NCBI RefSeq assembly: GCF_049537125.1
Contig: NZ_JBMVQY010000001.1
Coordinates: 2,046,001 to 2,110,000, forward strand
DNA: 64,000 nt
From: Limisphaera sp026417315
Lineage (GTDB): Bacteria; Verrucomicrobiota; Verrucomicrobiia; Limisphaerales; Limisphaeraceae
Direction: 5' to 3'
The notes below the pieces were generated by a model, which saw nothing but the letters and a program-made list of their open reading frames with translations, was not told where the DNA came from and did not search any database. Below are positions 28,284 to 37,878 of this stretch, piece after piece. Position numbers and translations under genes: made by a program. How positions within the stretch are numbered: position 1 is the stretch's first letter; each line of letters opens with the position of its first letter.

Positions 28284-29180
28284 TCAGTATACGACTTTGT
28301 TCAGCGGGTATTCAATAATGCCCTCGGCGCCCGCGGCCTTCAATTGGGGAATGAGTTCGCGGACGATGTGCTCGTCGATGATGGTTTCAACGGCGACCCA
28401 TCCGGGTTGGCTGAGCTGCGAGACCGTGGGGTTGCGGAGCGCGGGCAGCACCTTGAGCAGCTCCGGCAGCCTGGATTCCGGCACGTTCATCTTGAGGCCC
28501 ACCATCACCTCGGCGTCCAGAGCACCCTTGAGCAGCATGGCCAGGGTTTCGATTTTTTTGCGCTTCCACGGGTCGCGCCAGGCGGTGTGGTTGGCAATGA
28601 GCCGGGGCGTGGAGACCAGGATTTCGTCCACAATGCGCAGTTTGTTGGCGCGCAGGGAGGACCCGGTCTCGGTCACTTCCACGATGGCATCCACCAGTTC
28701 GTGCGCCTTGACCTCGGTGGCCCCCCAGGAGAACTCGACATGGGCCTTGACGCCGTGCTTGCGGAGGTACCGCTTGGTGATGTTGACCACTTCGGTGGCG
28801 ATCCGCTTGCCCTGGAGGTCTTTCACCGAACGAATCGGCGAGTCCTCCGGGACGCACAGAACCCAGCGGGCCGGCTTGCGCGTGGCCTTGCTGAAGAGGA
28901 ACTCCCCCACTTCATGGACCTTGGAACCGTTCTCGACGATCCAGTCGTAGCCGGTGATGCCGCAATCCAGGTACCCGTGCTCGACGTAGCGGCTGATCTC
29001 CTGGGCGCGGATGAGGCGCACTTCCAGCTCTTCGTCGTCCACGTACGGGATGTAGGACCGGCTGCTGAGCTGGATGTTGTATCCGGCCTTGGCCAGTTTC
29101 TCGATGGTGGCATCCTGCAGGCTGCCTTTGGGCAACCCGAACCGCAATACTCGCTTCGATTCCTGCTTTTTCTCCGCCAT
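28284..29180 (-). CDS. hisG: ATP phosphoribosyltransferase HisG, long form
   Basis: 298 residues. HisG condenses ATP and PRPP, the first step of histidine synthesis. The N-terminal LRFGLPKGSLQDATIEKLAK and YVEHGYLDCGITGYDWI are typical, and the PRPP-binding loop is seen in DAIVEVTETGSSLRAN. The C-terminal third (from about 215) is the regulatory ACT-like domain of the long, HisZ-independent form, with VAVETIIDEHIVRELIPQLK. No other his gene is nearby. Confidence 0.95.
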   Translation of the reverse strand: MAEKKQESKRVLRFGLPKGSLQDATIEKLAKAGYNIQLSSRSYIPYVDDEELEVRLIRAQEISRYVEHGYLDCGITGYDWIVENGSKVHEVGEFLFSKATRKPARWVLCVPEDSPIRSVKDLQGKRIATEVVNITKRYLRKHGVKAHVEFSWGATEVKAHELVDAIVEVTETGSSLRANKLRIVDEILVSTPRLIANHTAWRDPWKRKKIETLAMLLKGALDAEVMVGLKMNVPESRLPELLKVLPALRNPTVSQLSQPGWVAVETIIDEHIVRELIPQLKAAGAEGIIEYPLNKVVY

Positions 29181-30218
29181 GTTGATCCGACCGCACCGCC
29201 GGGGCCGGGCGACGTCGGGGCCGCCGGGCTCGGCGCGGCCCCCCTATTTGCCAGCTTGACCGAAGCAAAGCCACTCTTTTTTGCGGGCCGCGGACCGTTT
29301 CGCCGCCTGCATTGTAACCCGCGGCTCGCGCACCGTGAGTCTGATCGAATCTGGGTTTCGCTGCCCGGGTCGAGCCCGGCCGATCCACTCTGGGGCTGGG
29401 CCGTGAATCGGCAACCCGCCAGCCTCCCCGGGTCGACGCACGGGCAGCTGCGGGCCGGGACCCTTGCTGTGACAGACGTTCCGGGCTTTTGATCGTGGAC
29501 CTGCTGCGGCACCTCTCAACGCCCATGGGCCGATGGGCCTCGATTCCACGGTCTCCGGACTCGTGCGTCCCGGGTGGCAACGGACCGATGGCCGCCGGCC
29601 ACTGGCGCAGCAGAGGGGAACTGACCATGCCGGAGCGCGGGATGGCGTGCCGTCCGCGTTTCACAGGCCCCGGGCGGGGGCAGGTTCCGTGCGCGGGGTG
29701 GCCGGGGGCGCGGATTGCCCAGTGTGGAGTCATTGCGGAAAACGGTGCGACGAGAACCCGCCACAGGAGATTTCACCGCGCGGCATGGGGCTCTGGCGGG
29801 GTGTGCCCCCGGCCTGGAGGGTTGTGGTCCGAGTCGGAGGGGGTTTTCCTCTGGCCATGTCTCGAACGACCAGGCCCTCCACAGCGCATCACCGGAATGA
29901 AACCACGCGAGGGCCAAGTTTCGATCCGGTCGGCGAACTGAGCTTGTCACGAGCATGAGATCGGGGAGGCGCCGGTTGGTCTGCGCGTGGGAAGCGCCAC
30001 GCTGGGACCCGAAGTTATGATCTTCGAACCTCGCGCTTGGATTGGAAACGGCCCCGCACGAAGGGATGCGCGGACGGCTATCGGGCAAAGCAAGGAAAGC
30101 TGGATGCGATTACGACGGCATCCGCCGCCGCGATCGGCTCAGTGCGAGAATCTCCTCTGACACCTCTGGACCCTGTCTTGAGCTCGTTCGGCTCAGAACA
30201 TAGGCTGCCCCGAAAAAC
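29181..30218. other. Gene-free stretch of about 1 kb
   Basis: Several overlapping open frames occur on both strands, but none has a domain, a signal peptide or a ribosome binding site. It separates divergent transcription units (hisG and the exported propeller-like protein). I see no RNA gene. Confidence 0.45.
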
Positions 30219-32600
30219 ATGAAACCAGGCCGGCACGACCTCCTTTCCATCACGACGCGGGCTGGATCGATCCTGCTGGGTCTCTGGGCTGGGGTTTGCT
30301 TTGCTCCTTCGGCCGAAGATGCGCTTTGGGACTATCGCTTCGGCCGGCCGGGCCTGGATGAGGGTGCCGGGGCAGTGGCCTGGTTTCGAGGTAATCTGTA
30401 TGTCGGTGGAGTTTTTTCCACGGCCGGCCATTGGTGGACGCCAGGTGTGGCGCGATGGGACGGCACAAACTGGTGGCCCGTGGGCGAGGGATTGAATCGC
30501 AGAGAAATCGCGCTGCCCGCAGTGTCGGCGCTGACCGTCCACGGGGACCGGCTCTATGTCGGAGGTGCGTTTGATCGCTCTGGCGAAACGCCCCTGCCGG
30601 GCCTGGCCTTCTGGGACGGTGAGCGGTGGCACCCCATGCCCGGCCTCCAGGCCGCCGAGGTCCGCTCGCTGCAAAGTCGGGAGGATGGACTCTGGGTCGC
30701 CGGGCGCCTCCAAATCATCGGAGATACGAACTGGTATGGTGTGGCCCGTTGGGACGGTGAGCGGTGGGAGACTTTCGACAGTCGTATTGACACAAACGGC
30801 GTGGTGGGCCTCCTGGCAGTGTACGAAGGACAATTGTTCGTATCCGGAGGGTTCAGCCGGATCGGCGGCCAAAGCATTTCGTATCAGGCCCGCTGGGACG
30901 GCGAGGGCTGGAAACCATGGCCGGTGGTGACAAATCGATCCTTTTGGGCCATGGCAGTCCATCGAGGGCAGTTGTTTGTGAGTGGCAGCTTCACGGGCAT
31001 TGCAGGGGTGGCAGCGACGAATCTGGCATGTTGGGATGGCACCCAATGGAAGCCGGTGGGCGGCGATTTTGATCAACCTCCAAGTGCGCTGATTTCCACT
31101 CCGCAGGGCTTGTTCGCGGCCGGTGGATTCACACGCATCGGGTCGCTGAACGCAGACGGTGTGGCGCGGTGGGACGGGACGCAGTGGTGGCCGCTCGGTC
31201 AGGCGATCTGGGCACGTTCTGAAGGGCCGGTGAATCTTTGCTTCGACGAGAATGGGCGGTTGTTTGTCGTGGGGGTCTTCCGCTCCGTCGGAGGCCGACC
31301 GGCCGGACACGTTGCCCAGTGGACGGGAACGCAGTGGGAACCTCTGGTGGTGGGGCCGAGCCTCATCCCGCTGGACGGCTTCCTTCAAATTCGATGCCTC
31401 GCCGCCCAAGAGGATGTCGTGGTGGCCGGCGGGGTTTACTCGGACTTCACAGGGCGGGCCGGGCGCGCCGTGTGGCAATTGCAGACCAACACGTGGACCC
31501 AACTGGGCGGGGACTTCACCGGGGCGACCGGCGTAAACATTGCCTCGTTGGTGCCCTGGCGCGGCTCCTGGGTCGTGGGAGGATCCTTCACGAATGCCGC
31601 GGGGAGCATTGCCATGAATCTGGCCCGATGGACCGGTTCCAAATGGGAGGCGTTGGGAGGGGGCACAGACGGGGACGTTGATGCGCTGGCCACGGACGGA
31701 ACCAACCTGTTCGTGGGCGGCCGCTTCACCAGAGCGGGTTCCGTAGCTGCCGCCGGCGTTGCCCAATGGGATGGAACTCAGTGGAGTGCACTGGGCAGCG
31801 GAGTCAATGGAACGGTCCTTGCGTTGACCTGGGCAGAAGACCGTTTATACGCGGGCGGCACCTTTACCAATGCCGGCGGCCAGCCTGTCAACCGGGTGGC
31901 AGTATGGTCCGCGGGCCTTTGGCAGCCGCTGGGAGAGGGCGTCGATGGCGACATTGCACCCGCAGTAGAGGCTATTGCCGTGGACGGGACCCACGTGTAC
32001 GTGGGAGGCCGGTTCTCGCGGGCGGGTAACATTTCGGTCCACAACCTGGCCCGATGGGACGGGAACCAATGGCATCCCGTGGGAGAGCCGCCCCATGACG
32101 GCGTGTTGGCCTCAGCGACTGCCGTGCTCGCGTTGACCGTTCGCGACGGTGTGCTTTACGTGGGAGGCCTTTTCACCAACGCCGGAGGCCGGGACATTGC
32201 CGGGTTGGCGCGGTTCGATGGAACGAACTGGACGGCCGTGGGCTCGGGCTTGCGCGGCTGGGATTCGGCGCCTTCGCCCCGGGTGTATGCGCTCCTGTGG
32301 CACGAGCATGCCCTGTGGGTGGGCGGCTTGTTTCCCGGCGCCGGGAATCGCGCCGCGGATGGCCTGGCCCGATGGATCGCCCAGCCGCGAATCCTGTGGG
32401 AGGTTCCTCAATCCACTCCAACCGGGGAAGTGCAGTTGCAGGTGCGTGGGGTGGAAGGATTACGATTCTCGGTGGAAACGTCTGCGGATCTGGTGCACTG
32501 GAGCGAGCTGGTCCAGGGGCAGGGAGAGGGACCGACGTGGGAAGCGCGGGTGCCCGGTACAGGCCCGGCGCAGTTCTTTCGGGCGGTGCTGCGCCCGTGA
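30219..32600 (+). CDS. Exported beta-propeller-like repeat protein with shared C-terminal domain
   Basis: 793 residues. A signal peptide (ITTRAGSILLGLWAGVCFA) is followed by about 13 tandem repeats of roughly 50 residues. Each has two conserved parts, LYVGGxFTxAG and ARWDGTQWxxLG, for example VYVGGRFSRAGNISVHNLAR. Such repeats are common in secreted proteins of Verrucomicrobiota and probably form a beta-propeller; the function is unknown. The last 70 residues form a separate small domain with LRFSVETSADLVHWSEL, ending in AQFFRAVLRP. This tail resembles the ends of three other exported proteins in the window. Confidence 0.75.
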   Translation: MKPGRHDLLSITTRAGSILLGLWAGVCFAPSAEDALWDYRFGRPGLDEGAGAVAWFRGNLYVGGVFSTAGHWWTPGVARWDGTNWWPVGEGLNRREIALPAVSALTVHGDRLYVGGAFDRSGETPLPGLAFWDGERWHPMPGLQAAEVRSLQSREDGLWVAGRLQIIGDTNWYGVARWDGERWETFDSRIDTNGVVGLLAVYEGQLFVSGGFSRIGGQSISYQARWDGEGWKPWPVVTNRSFWAMAVHRGQLFVSGSFTGIAGVAATNLACWDGTQWKPVGGDFDQPPSALISTPQGLFAAGGFTRIGSLNADGVARWDGTQWWPLGQAIWARSEGPVNLCFDENGRLFVVGVFRSVGGRPAGHVAQWTGTQWEPLVVGPSLIPLDGFLQIRCLAAQEDVVVAGGVYSDFTGRAGRAVWQLQTNTWTQLGGDFTGATGVNIASLVPWRGSWVVGGSFTNAAGSIAMNLARWTGSKWEALGGGTDGDVDALATDGTNLFVGGRFTRAGSVAAAGVAQWDGTQWSALGSGVNGTVLALTWAEDRLYAGGTFTNAGGQPVNRVAVWSAGLWQPLGEGVDGDIAPAVEAIAVDGTHVYVGGRFSRAGNISVHNLARWDGNQWHPVGEPPHDGVLASATAVLALTVRDGVLYVGGLFTNAGGRDIAGLARFDGTNWTAVGSGLRGWDSAPSPRVYALLWHEHALWVGGLFPGAGNRAADGLARWIAQPRILWEVPQSTPTGEVQLQVRGVEGLRFSVETSADLVHWSELVQGQGEGPTWEARVPGTGPAQFFRAVLRP

Positions 32601-32832
32601 ACGAGCGGTTGAAAGATTTGCTTTGCAAGGCCGGCGATCACCCGTCTGCCCTGCTTGGGTCCGGGAATGCACGATACCCTCGCAGAGAGCCGGACCGGGA
32701 GGTGCGTTCCCCGCCAGGATCGGAGCGAGGCCGTAGGGGACCATGCCGACGGGACTGCGCTGGGTCCCGGATTGTCTCGCGATGGCCGCAGAAGGTCTGC
32801 CTTGGCGCGAAGGCAGCCAGATTTCGCCCGGC
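32601..32832. other. Convergent intergenic region
   Basis: About 230 bp between two convergent genes. No feature is seen. Confidence 0.4.
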
Positions 32833-34866
32833 TCAACGCAAACCGGTCGGGGCGAGTCTCCGGCCAGGTCGATCCGTCACCTGCAAATACAGTTGTCGCG
32901 CCGGCACCCAGTGACGATAGAAGAACGCTTGCATCCACTCGTCTGCGGGTACAACAGGCCGCACCCAGGTTTGTTCGTTTGCCCGGGCGCGACCTTCCAA
33001 TTCGAGCCGGTGCACCCCGGGCACGGCGGAGGCGGGAACCTGAAGGTGGATCCAGGTCTGTGTTGCGCCCTCTGGGGTCTGCGCGTTGTGCAACGCCAGT
33101 CCGGGCGGCCCGCCTCGCAGGACCAACTGGATGGCATGATCGAAACCCTCGCGGCGAATTACGTGCACGGCTGCGGTGACGGTGCCGCCGGGTCGAGCGC
33201 CGAGGGCCGACGGCAAGAGACGCAATTCGAAATCGGGTCGGGGCGGGCTCAGTCGGAGTCGATACGCGTGAGCCGGGCTGCCTTTTCCCTGTGCATCGGT
33301 CAGCCGCAGGAAGTACTCGCCGTCAGCAGGGAGGGTGATGACGAGATATGGGTCAGCCTGGTGGGTGATCAGGCCAAAGGCCGGATCCGGGGCGTCGTCG
33401 GCGGTGGCCAGCACGCGCCCCTGGTTGTCGAGCCATTCGAGCCGTCCATCCAGGGGCGAATGCAATCGGCGCGCCATGACCTCGGCCACGCGTACCTCCC
33501 CGGCGCGGCCGCGAAATCGGAAAAGGTCGGCCTCGCCCGGGGCAAGGATTCGACCGTTGACGATGACCGGAGGAGAAAGAAGGGGCGCCTCCGCTGGAGT
33601 GTCGTTGGGTTCGGGCTCCGGGATCTCGGGCAGGCTGTCCACGGCGAACCAGGTCGAACCCCAATGATTCGAGCCATCGGAAAAGTGGATCTGGCGCACG
33701 CCCGGGGCCGCGGTGGTGTTGTCCACGTTCCAACGAGTGCTGGGCAGATTCCAACCCGTGAGTTCGACCTCCGTGGTTTCCCCCTGACGTCCGCCCAGGG
33801 GGAACACGTCGGTTACCCGGGGTAATTCCCCGAGGGTGAGCCGATAGACAAAATCTTCCCGGCCGCGGAACAGAGCATCGCGCACCTCCAGCACGTACTC
33901 CCCGTCCTCGGGGATCTCGCAGCTCAAAAGGGGGTCGGGATGAAATCGGAAGTCATCGTTGGCGGCAATCTCTCTGCCCCGGGAGTCGTACAGGGTGAGC
34001 ACGGCTTGGAACCAACCGGGAACAGTGTCAGCCAGGTACGGGATCAGAGCTCGCGCCTGGAGGGCGGCGATCATTCGTTGTCCCCGACGCGCGGGAAACT
34101 GATAACGGTGCCGTGTGCCGGGCAGGATTTGTCCGTTCAACACCACGGGGGGCGCGACGTGGATGGTGTCCGGGGCCGCGGTCGCCTCCGTGTTCAGATC
34201 CCGCCAGCGCGCCAGGAACCGTTCCAGTTCCGGATTCGGCGGCCGGGCCGGGGGCCGACTTCGTTCCGGCCACGGACCGATGCAAAACGTGAGGGGATTG
34301 GAGATGGCCCGGGGGCCTGCCAGGCGCAGCTCCACTTCGCCCGTGGGTGCCGAACGCTCGATGGAGACGCGCAACGTGACCGTTTCCGCTAGAGCGGGCG
34401 TCGCATTTCGGTTGGGGGCATTCCGTCGGATCTCGTCGAGAATCTGCCTGAAACGTCGGGCATCGGTTTCGGTCCATGTGTTGGTGGCTTGCGGGGCACC
34501 GCCGCGGGGCCGTCCGGCGCGCAGCCATGCCTGGCGTTTGGCCTGGAGCTGTTGCAATTCCTCCCGCAGTGCGTTGAACTGGCGGATGGACATCGGGTGT
34601 CGATACTCGAGCACCTCGGCGGTTACGTGCGGACTGCTGAAAATGGCGCGGTTCATCTCCTGCAGTCCACGGCCGCCGATCGTGACCTCCAGGGTCGTGC
34701 CCGCCTGTCCTCCGGCGGGGTACACGTAGCCCAGCCGCGGCGCGGGCTGCGCACCGGCGGTGCCGAGGCCCCAGCCCACAAGCAATGCCGTGGCGGCCAG
34801 GGCGGGCAACAAACGGGGCGGCCTTCGAACGATGCGTTTCCCGGTCTGGAACCGACCCACCCGCAT
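32833..34866 (-). CDS. Exported protein with pre-peptidase C-terminal (PPC) domains
   Basis: 677 residues. The ATG at 34866 is chosen because GGAGG lies 6 nt upstream; ATG at 34893 and longer extensions lack such a site. A signal peptide is visible (LPALAATALLVGWGLGTAGA). Two or more PPC-type beta-sandwich domains are seen, with HRYQFPARRGQRMIAALQA and ADLFRFRGRAGEVRVAEVMA, and each ends in DGEYVLEVRD- or DGEYFLRLTD-like strands. PPC proteins of this type accompany DUF1501 and DUF1549/1553 proteins in Planctomycetota and Verrucomicrobiota. It is the last gene of that operon here, and its function is unknown. Confidence 0.8.
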   Translation of the reverse strand: MRVGRFQTGKRIVRRPPRLLPALAATALLVGWGLGTAGAQPAPRLGYVYPAGGQAGTTLEVTIGGRGLQEMNRAIFSSPHVTAEVLEYRHPMSIRQFNALREELQQLQAKRQAWLRAGRPRGGAPQATNTWTETDARRFRQILDEIRRNAPNRNATPALAETVTLRVSIERSAPTGEVELRLAGPRAISNPLTFCIGPWPERSRPPARPPNPELERFLARWRDLNTEATAAPDTIHVAPPVVLNGQILPGTRHRYQFPARRGQRMIAALQARALIPYLADTVPGWFQAVLTLYDSRGREIAANDDFRFHPDPLLSCEIPEDGEYVLEVRDALFRGREDFVYRLTLGELPRVTDVFPLGGRQGETTEVELTGWNLPSTRWNVDNTTAAPGVRQIHFSDGSNHWGSTWFAVDSLPEIPEPEPNDTPAEAPLLSPPVIVNGRILAPGEADLFRFRGRAGEVRVAEVMARRLHSPLDGRLEWLDNQGRVLATADDAPDPAFGLITHQADPYLVITLPADGEYFLRLTDAQGKGSPAHAYRLRLSPPRPDFELRLLPSALGARPGGTVTAAVHVIRREGFDHAIQLVLRGGPPGLALHNAQTPEGATQTWIHLQVPASAVPGVHRLELEGRARANEQTWVRPVVPADEWMQAFFYRHWVPARQLYLQVTDRPGRRLAPTGLR

Positions 34867-34904
34867 TTGGATCCTCCGGGCAGGGTTGGCCATCACATGC
34901 CGGC

Positions 34905-36284
34905 TTACATGATCTCGCGGAGCAACCGCAGGGGGCCGGTGCCCTCCTCCGGGCCCGGCAACACGTGCGTCGCCCGCCCTTCCGGATGCGGCAGTCGTGC
35001 TTGCGGATCGATTCCGAGCAGGGCGTAGATGCTGGCCAGCAGCTCTGCCGGGTGCACGGGCCGCTCTACGACTTCCTCGCCGGTCCGATTGGTGGCGCCG
35101 ACCACCTGACCTCCCTTGAAGCCGCCCCCGGCCACCAGCGCTGCGAAGGCGCGGCCAAAATGATTGCGCCCGCCATTCCAGGGCGGGTCCCACTGGATCC
35201 TGGGCGTGCGGCCGAACTCGCCGGAAACCCACACAATGGTTTGCGACAACAACCCGCGATCGGCCAAATCCTGCAGGAGCGCGGAAAGTCCCCGGTCCAG
35301 CTCCGGCAACTTCCGATTCATGACCTGGAAATGTTGTTTGTGGGTATCCCACCCTTTGTAGTTGATGGTGATGTAAGGAACGCCCTGCTCGACCAACCGG
35401 CGTGCCATCAAACAACTTTGACCAAAGGTATTGCGTCCGTAGCGGTCGCGGACTTCATCCGGCTCGCGGCTCAGATCGAACAGTTTGCCCGCCTCTCCCA
35501 GGATCAGTTCGTAGGCCTGCTCTTCGGACGCGTAAAAGGTTTCCAGCGTGGCGTCGCCGGGCAGGGATCGACCCAGCGTATTCAGTTGGTGAAGCAACTC
35601 CCGTCGGCGCCGCTGGCGTTCGTCAGAAACTCCGGGGGCCACGATGCCCTCCACTTCGAAGCGCGGCCGGGCGGGATCGCCGCCCGTGGCGAACGGCTTG
35701 TATTTGCTCCCCAGGAAACCGGCCTCGGAAAACCGGCCCTGGGGCTCGGTCAGGACAATGTAAGGCGGGAGAAGGCCCGTCTGCGCGCCACCTTTGAAGT
35801 AGGCCACGACGGCTCCCGCGGCCGGGTACACATCGCGACTGCCCGGGTTGCGGCCGGTTTGCACGATGTACGACGCGGTTTCGTGGGCGTTGCTTTCGTG
35901 CGTGAGGCTCCGAATGAGAGCGTATTTGTCGGCATGGCGCGCCAGGTTCGGCAGCAACTGGCCGATGCGGATGCCGGAGACGTTGGTTTCGAGCGCAGCG
36001 TCCAGCGGACCACAGTAGTCGCGCCCGGCTTCCGGTTTGGGATCGAACAGGTCGATGTGGCAGGGACCGCCCCAGAGCCAGATCTGAATCACCGAGCGCG
36101 CCCTGGCCACCGCGGCAGGCGCGGCGGCCCGGAGTCCCCAGCCGTTGAGCAGCAAAAGACCGCCGGCCCCGAACAGGCAGCGGCGCAGCATTTCCCGGCG
36201 GGAGAGGGGCAGGCCGAGCGCATCGAGCAATCGTGACGCTTCTTGTCGCAACGAGTGTTCCCGAAGCAGGTCCTTGAGGTTCAT
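34905..36284 (-). CDS. DUF1501 family protein with Tat-like signal
   Basis: 459 residues. GGAGGAGG lies 6 nt before the ATG at 36284. The N-terminus has a twin-arginine-like motif (SRREMLRRCLFGAGGLLLL). The body matches DUF1501, a sulfatase/alkaline-phosphatase-fold family, with WLWGGPCHIDLFDPKP and VYPAAGAVVAYFKGG. TIVWVSGEFGRTPRIQW and GGGFKGGQVVGATN follow near the C-terminus. Members are exported and of unknown enzymatic role. It lies between DUF1549/1553 and PPC genes on one transcript. Confidence 0.9.
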   Translation of the reverse strand: MNLKDLLREHSLRQEASRLLDALGLPLSRREMLRRCLFGAGGLLLLNGWGLRAAAPAAVARARSVIQIWLWGGPCHIDLFDPKPEAGRDYCGPLDAALETNVSGIRIGQLLPNLARHADKYALIRSLTHESNAHETASYIVQTGRNPGSRDVYPAAGAVVAYFKGGAQTGLLPPYIVLTEPQGRFSEAGFLGSKYKPFATGGDPARPRFEVEGIVAPGVSDERQRRRRELLHQLNTLGRSLPGDATLETFYASEEQAYELILGEAGKLFDLSREPDEVRDRYGRNTFGQSCLMARRLVEQGVPYITINYKGWDTHKQHFQVMNRKLPELDRGLSALLQDLADRGLLSQTIVWVSGEFGRTPRIQWDPPWNGGRNHFGRAFAALVAGGGFKGGQVVGATNRTGEEVVERPVHPAELLASIYALLGIDPQARLPHPEGRATHVLPGPEEGTGPLRLLREIM

Positions 36285-36303
36285 GAATGCCTCCTCCTCT
36301 TTC

Positions 36304-37878
36304 TCAGTGACGGTGTACAAATTCGGCTGTGTTGATCAGGGCCCACACAAGATCGACCACCGCTTCGCGCCTCGAGCCGGCCGTCTGCAGGTACCGGGCG
36401 ACCATCTGCTGTTCTGTCCCGGTGGGAAAGCGCGAAAGCACCGTCAGATACAGCGTTTCCGCCACTTGGGGCGGGTGGAGGTGGGGACGCGAGACCCCTT
36501 CCACCAGCGGGCTCTGCTCGATCTTGCGCAGCACCTGCGACGCGTTCAGCAGGTGGAGTCGTTGGGCGGCTGTGGAGCGAAGGTTGCGCTCGGATTCCAA
36601 CCCGGTATCGCGGGCCGACCGGCCGAAGAGTTCCAGAAACGGGCTGGTGATGCTGCCGTCGGGCAGCGTGATGGCCCGGGTGCCGGCGGGCATCACGGTA
36701 AAGGGCTCGGGGATGGGGCTCGTGTAGGAGTCAGCAGCTCCGGTGACCTGATTCAGGGCATCCAGCAACACTTCGGCCTCCAGTCGGCGGACCGGGTAAC
36801 AGGCAAAGTGCGCCGCGGCGCGGGTCAGGGGTGCGACGGGAACACAGGATTGCCGGTAAGTGGCCGAGTTCAGGATCAGGCGGAACACGTGTTTGAGATC
36901 GTATCCGGCCCGCACCAACTGGTGTTGCAGGTACTGCAACACGGCCGGGTGCACCGGCGGATTGTCGGGTCGGAAATCGTCGGGCTCGTGCACCAGGCCC
37001 CGGCCCAGCAGCCAGGCCCAGATTCGGTTGACGATGGCCGCGGTGAACCAGGGGTTGTCGGCACGAACCAGCCAGTCGGCGAATGCCACGCGCGGATCCT
37101 GCTCCGGGGTCAGCCACAGTGCGGTGCCGTCGGGCAGCACCGCGCGGCGGTCCGGGCCGACCCAGCGGTCGGCCCGAGGGGAAGCCGGATTGTGGAAGAC
37201 GATTTCCTCCTTCCACTCGCCGGTGGGCTTGAAATCCACGTACGCAAAGCAGGCGGCCAGGCCCGCGACCCGATTCGAGGGCCATCGGTCCGTGCGGACT
37301 CCCATGAAGGTCAGTGCCACCGCACGCGCGATGCTGTCCGGGGTTCGACCCGGCACCGCGCGGTAGAAGTTCACCGGCGGATCCCGGAAGTTGCTGCCGC
37401 TGGCCGTGAGCAGTTCGCGGACGAATCGATCGTAGGGCTTGTTTTCCCGGAGCGAGGTTCGGATCCATCGATGGTAAGCCTGCGCGGCGTTGGGCCAGAG
37501 ATTGATGGGAAACTCCGCCTTCACCCGCAGCAGGTCGCCCCATTTCAAGGCCCAATAGTCGGTAAACTCTTCGCGGGCCAGGAGTCGTTCGATCAGCGCC
37601 GCATGTTTGTCGGGCTGCCGGTCCTCCAGAAACGCGCGGACTTCCTCGGCCGTGGGAAGGGTGCCGATGACATCGAGATACACACGGCGCAGAAACACCG
37701 CATCGGAACAAGGGGGTGCCGGTCGCAGTCCGAGTTCCTGCAGCCGACCAAACACGAGGCGATCGAGCTCGCCCCGCGGTTGGGCCGGTTCGGAGGCGGT
37801 ATAGGGGTCTGCGGCGCGGGCCGCCAGCACGAAAAACCACACCGCCGCTGTCCCAATCCGCAAGAGCCGCGGTTTCAT
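36304..37878 (-). CDS. DUF1549/DUF1553 (PSD1-type) protein, short form
   Basis: 524 residues from the ATG that overlaps the upstream RidA-like stop (ATGA at 37875-37878). After a signal peptide, DUF1549 is recognised by FLRRVYLDVIGTLPTAEEVR and YWALKWGDLLRVKAEFPIN. DUF1553 is recognised by PWFTAAIVNRIWAWLLGRGL and LRKIEQSPLVEG near the end. Typical members reach 700-1000 residues and carry an N-terminal cytochrome-c-like domain with CxxCH; none is present here. Function unknown; it normally pairs with DUF1501 as it does here. Confidence 0.88.
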   Translation of the reverse strand: MKPRLLRIGTAAVWFFVLAARAADPYTASEPAQPRGELDRLVFGRLQELGLRPAPPCSDAVFLRRVYLDVIGTLPTAEEVRAFLEDRQPDKHAALIERLLAREEFTDYWALKWGDLLRVKAEFPINLWPNAAQAYHRWIRTSLRENKPYDRFVRELLTASGSNFRDPPVNFYRAVPGRTPDSIARAVALTFMGVRTDRWPSNRVAGLAACFAYVDFKPTGEWKEEIVFHNPASPRADRWVGPDRRAVLPDGTALWLTPEQDPRVAFADWLVRADNPWFTAAIVNRIWAWLLGRGLVHEPDDFRPDNPPVHPAVLQYLQHQLVRAGYDLKHVFRLILNSATYRQSCVPVAPLTRAAAHFACYPVRRLEAEVLLDALNQVTGAADSYTSPIPEPFTVMPAGTRAITLPDGSITSPFLELFGRSARDTGLESERNLRSTAAQRLHLLNASQVLRKIEQSPLVEGVSRPHLHPPQVAETLYLTVLSRFPTGTEQQMVARYLQTAGSRREAVVDLVWALINTAEFVHRH

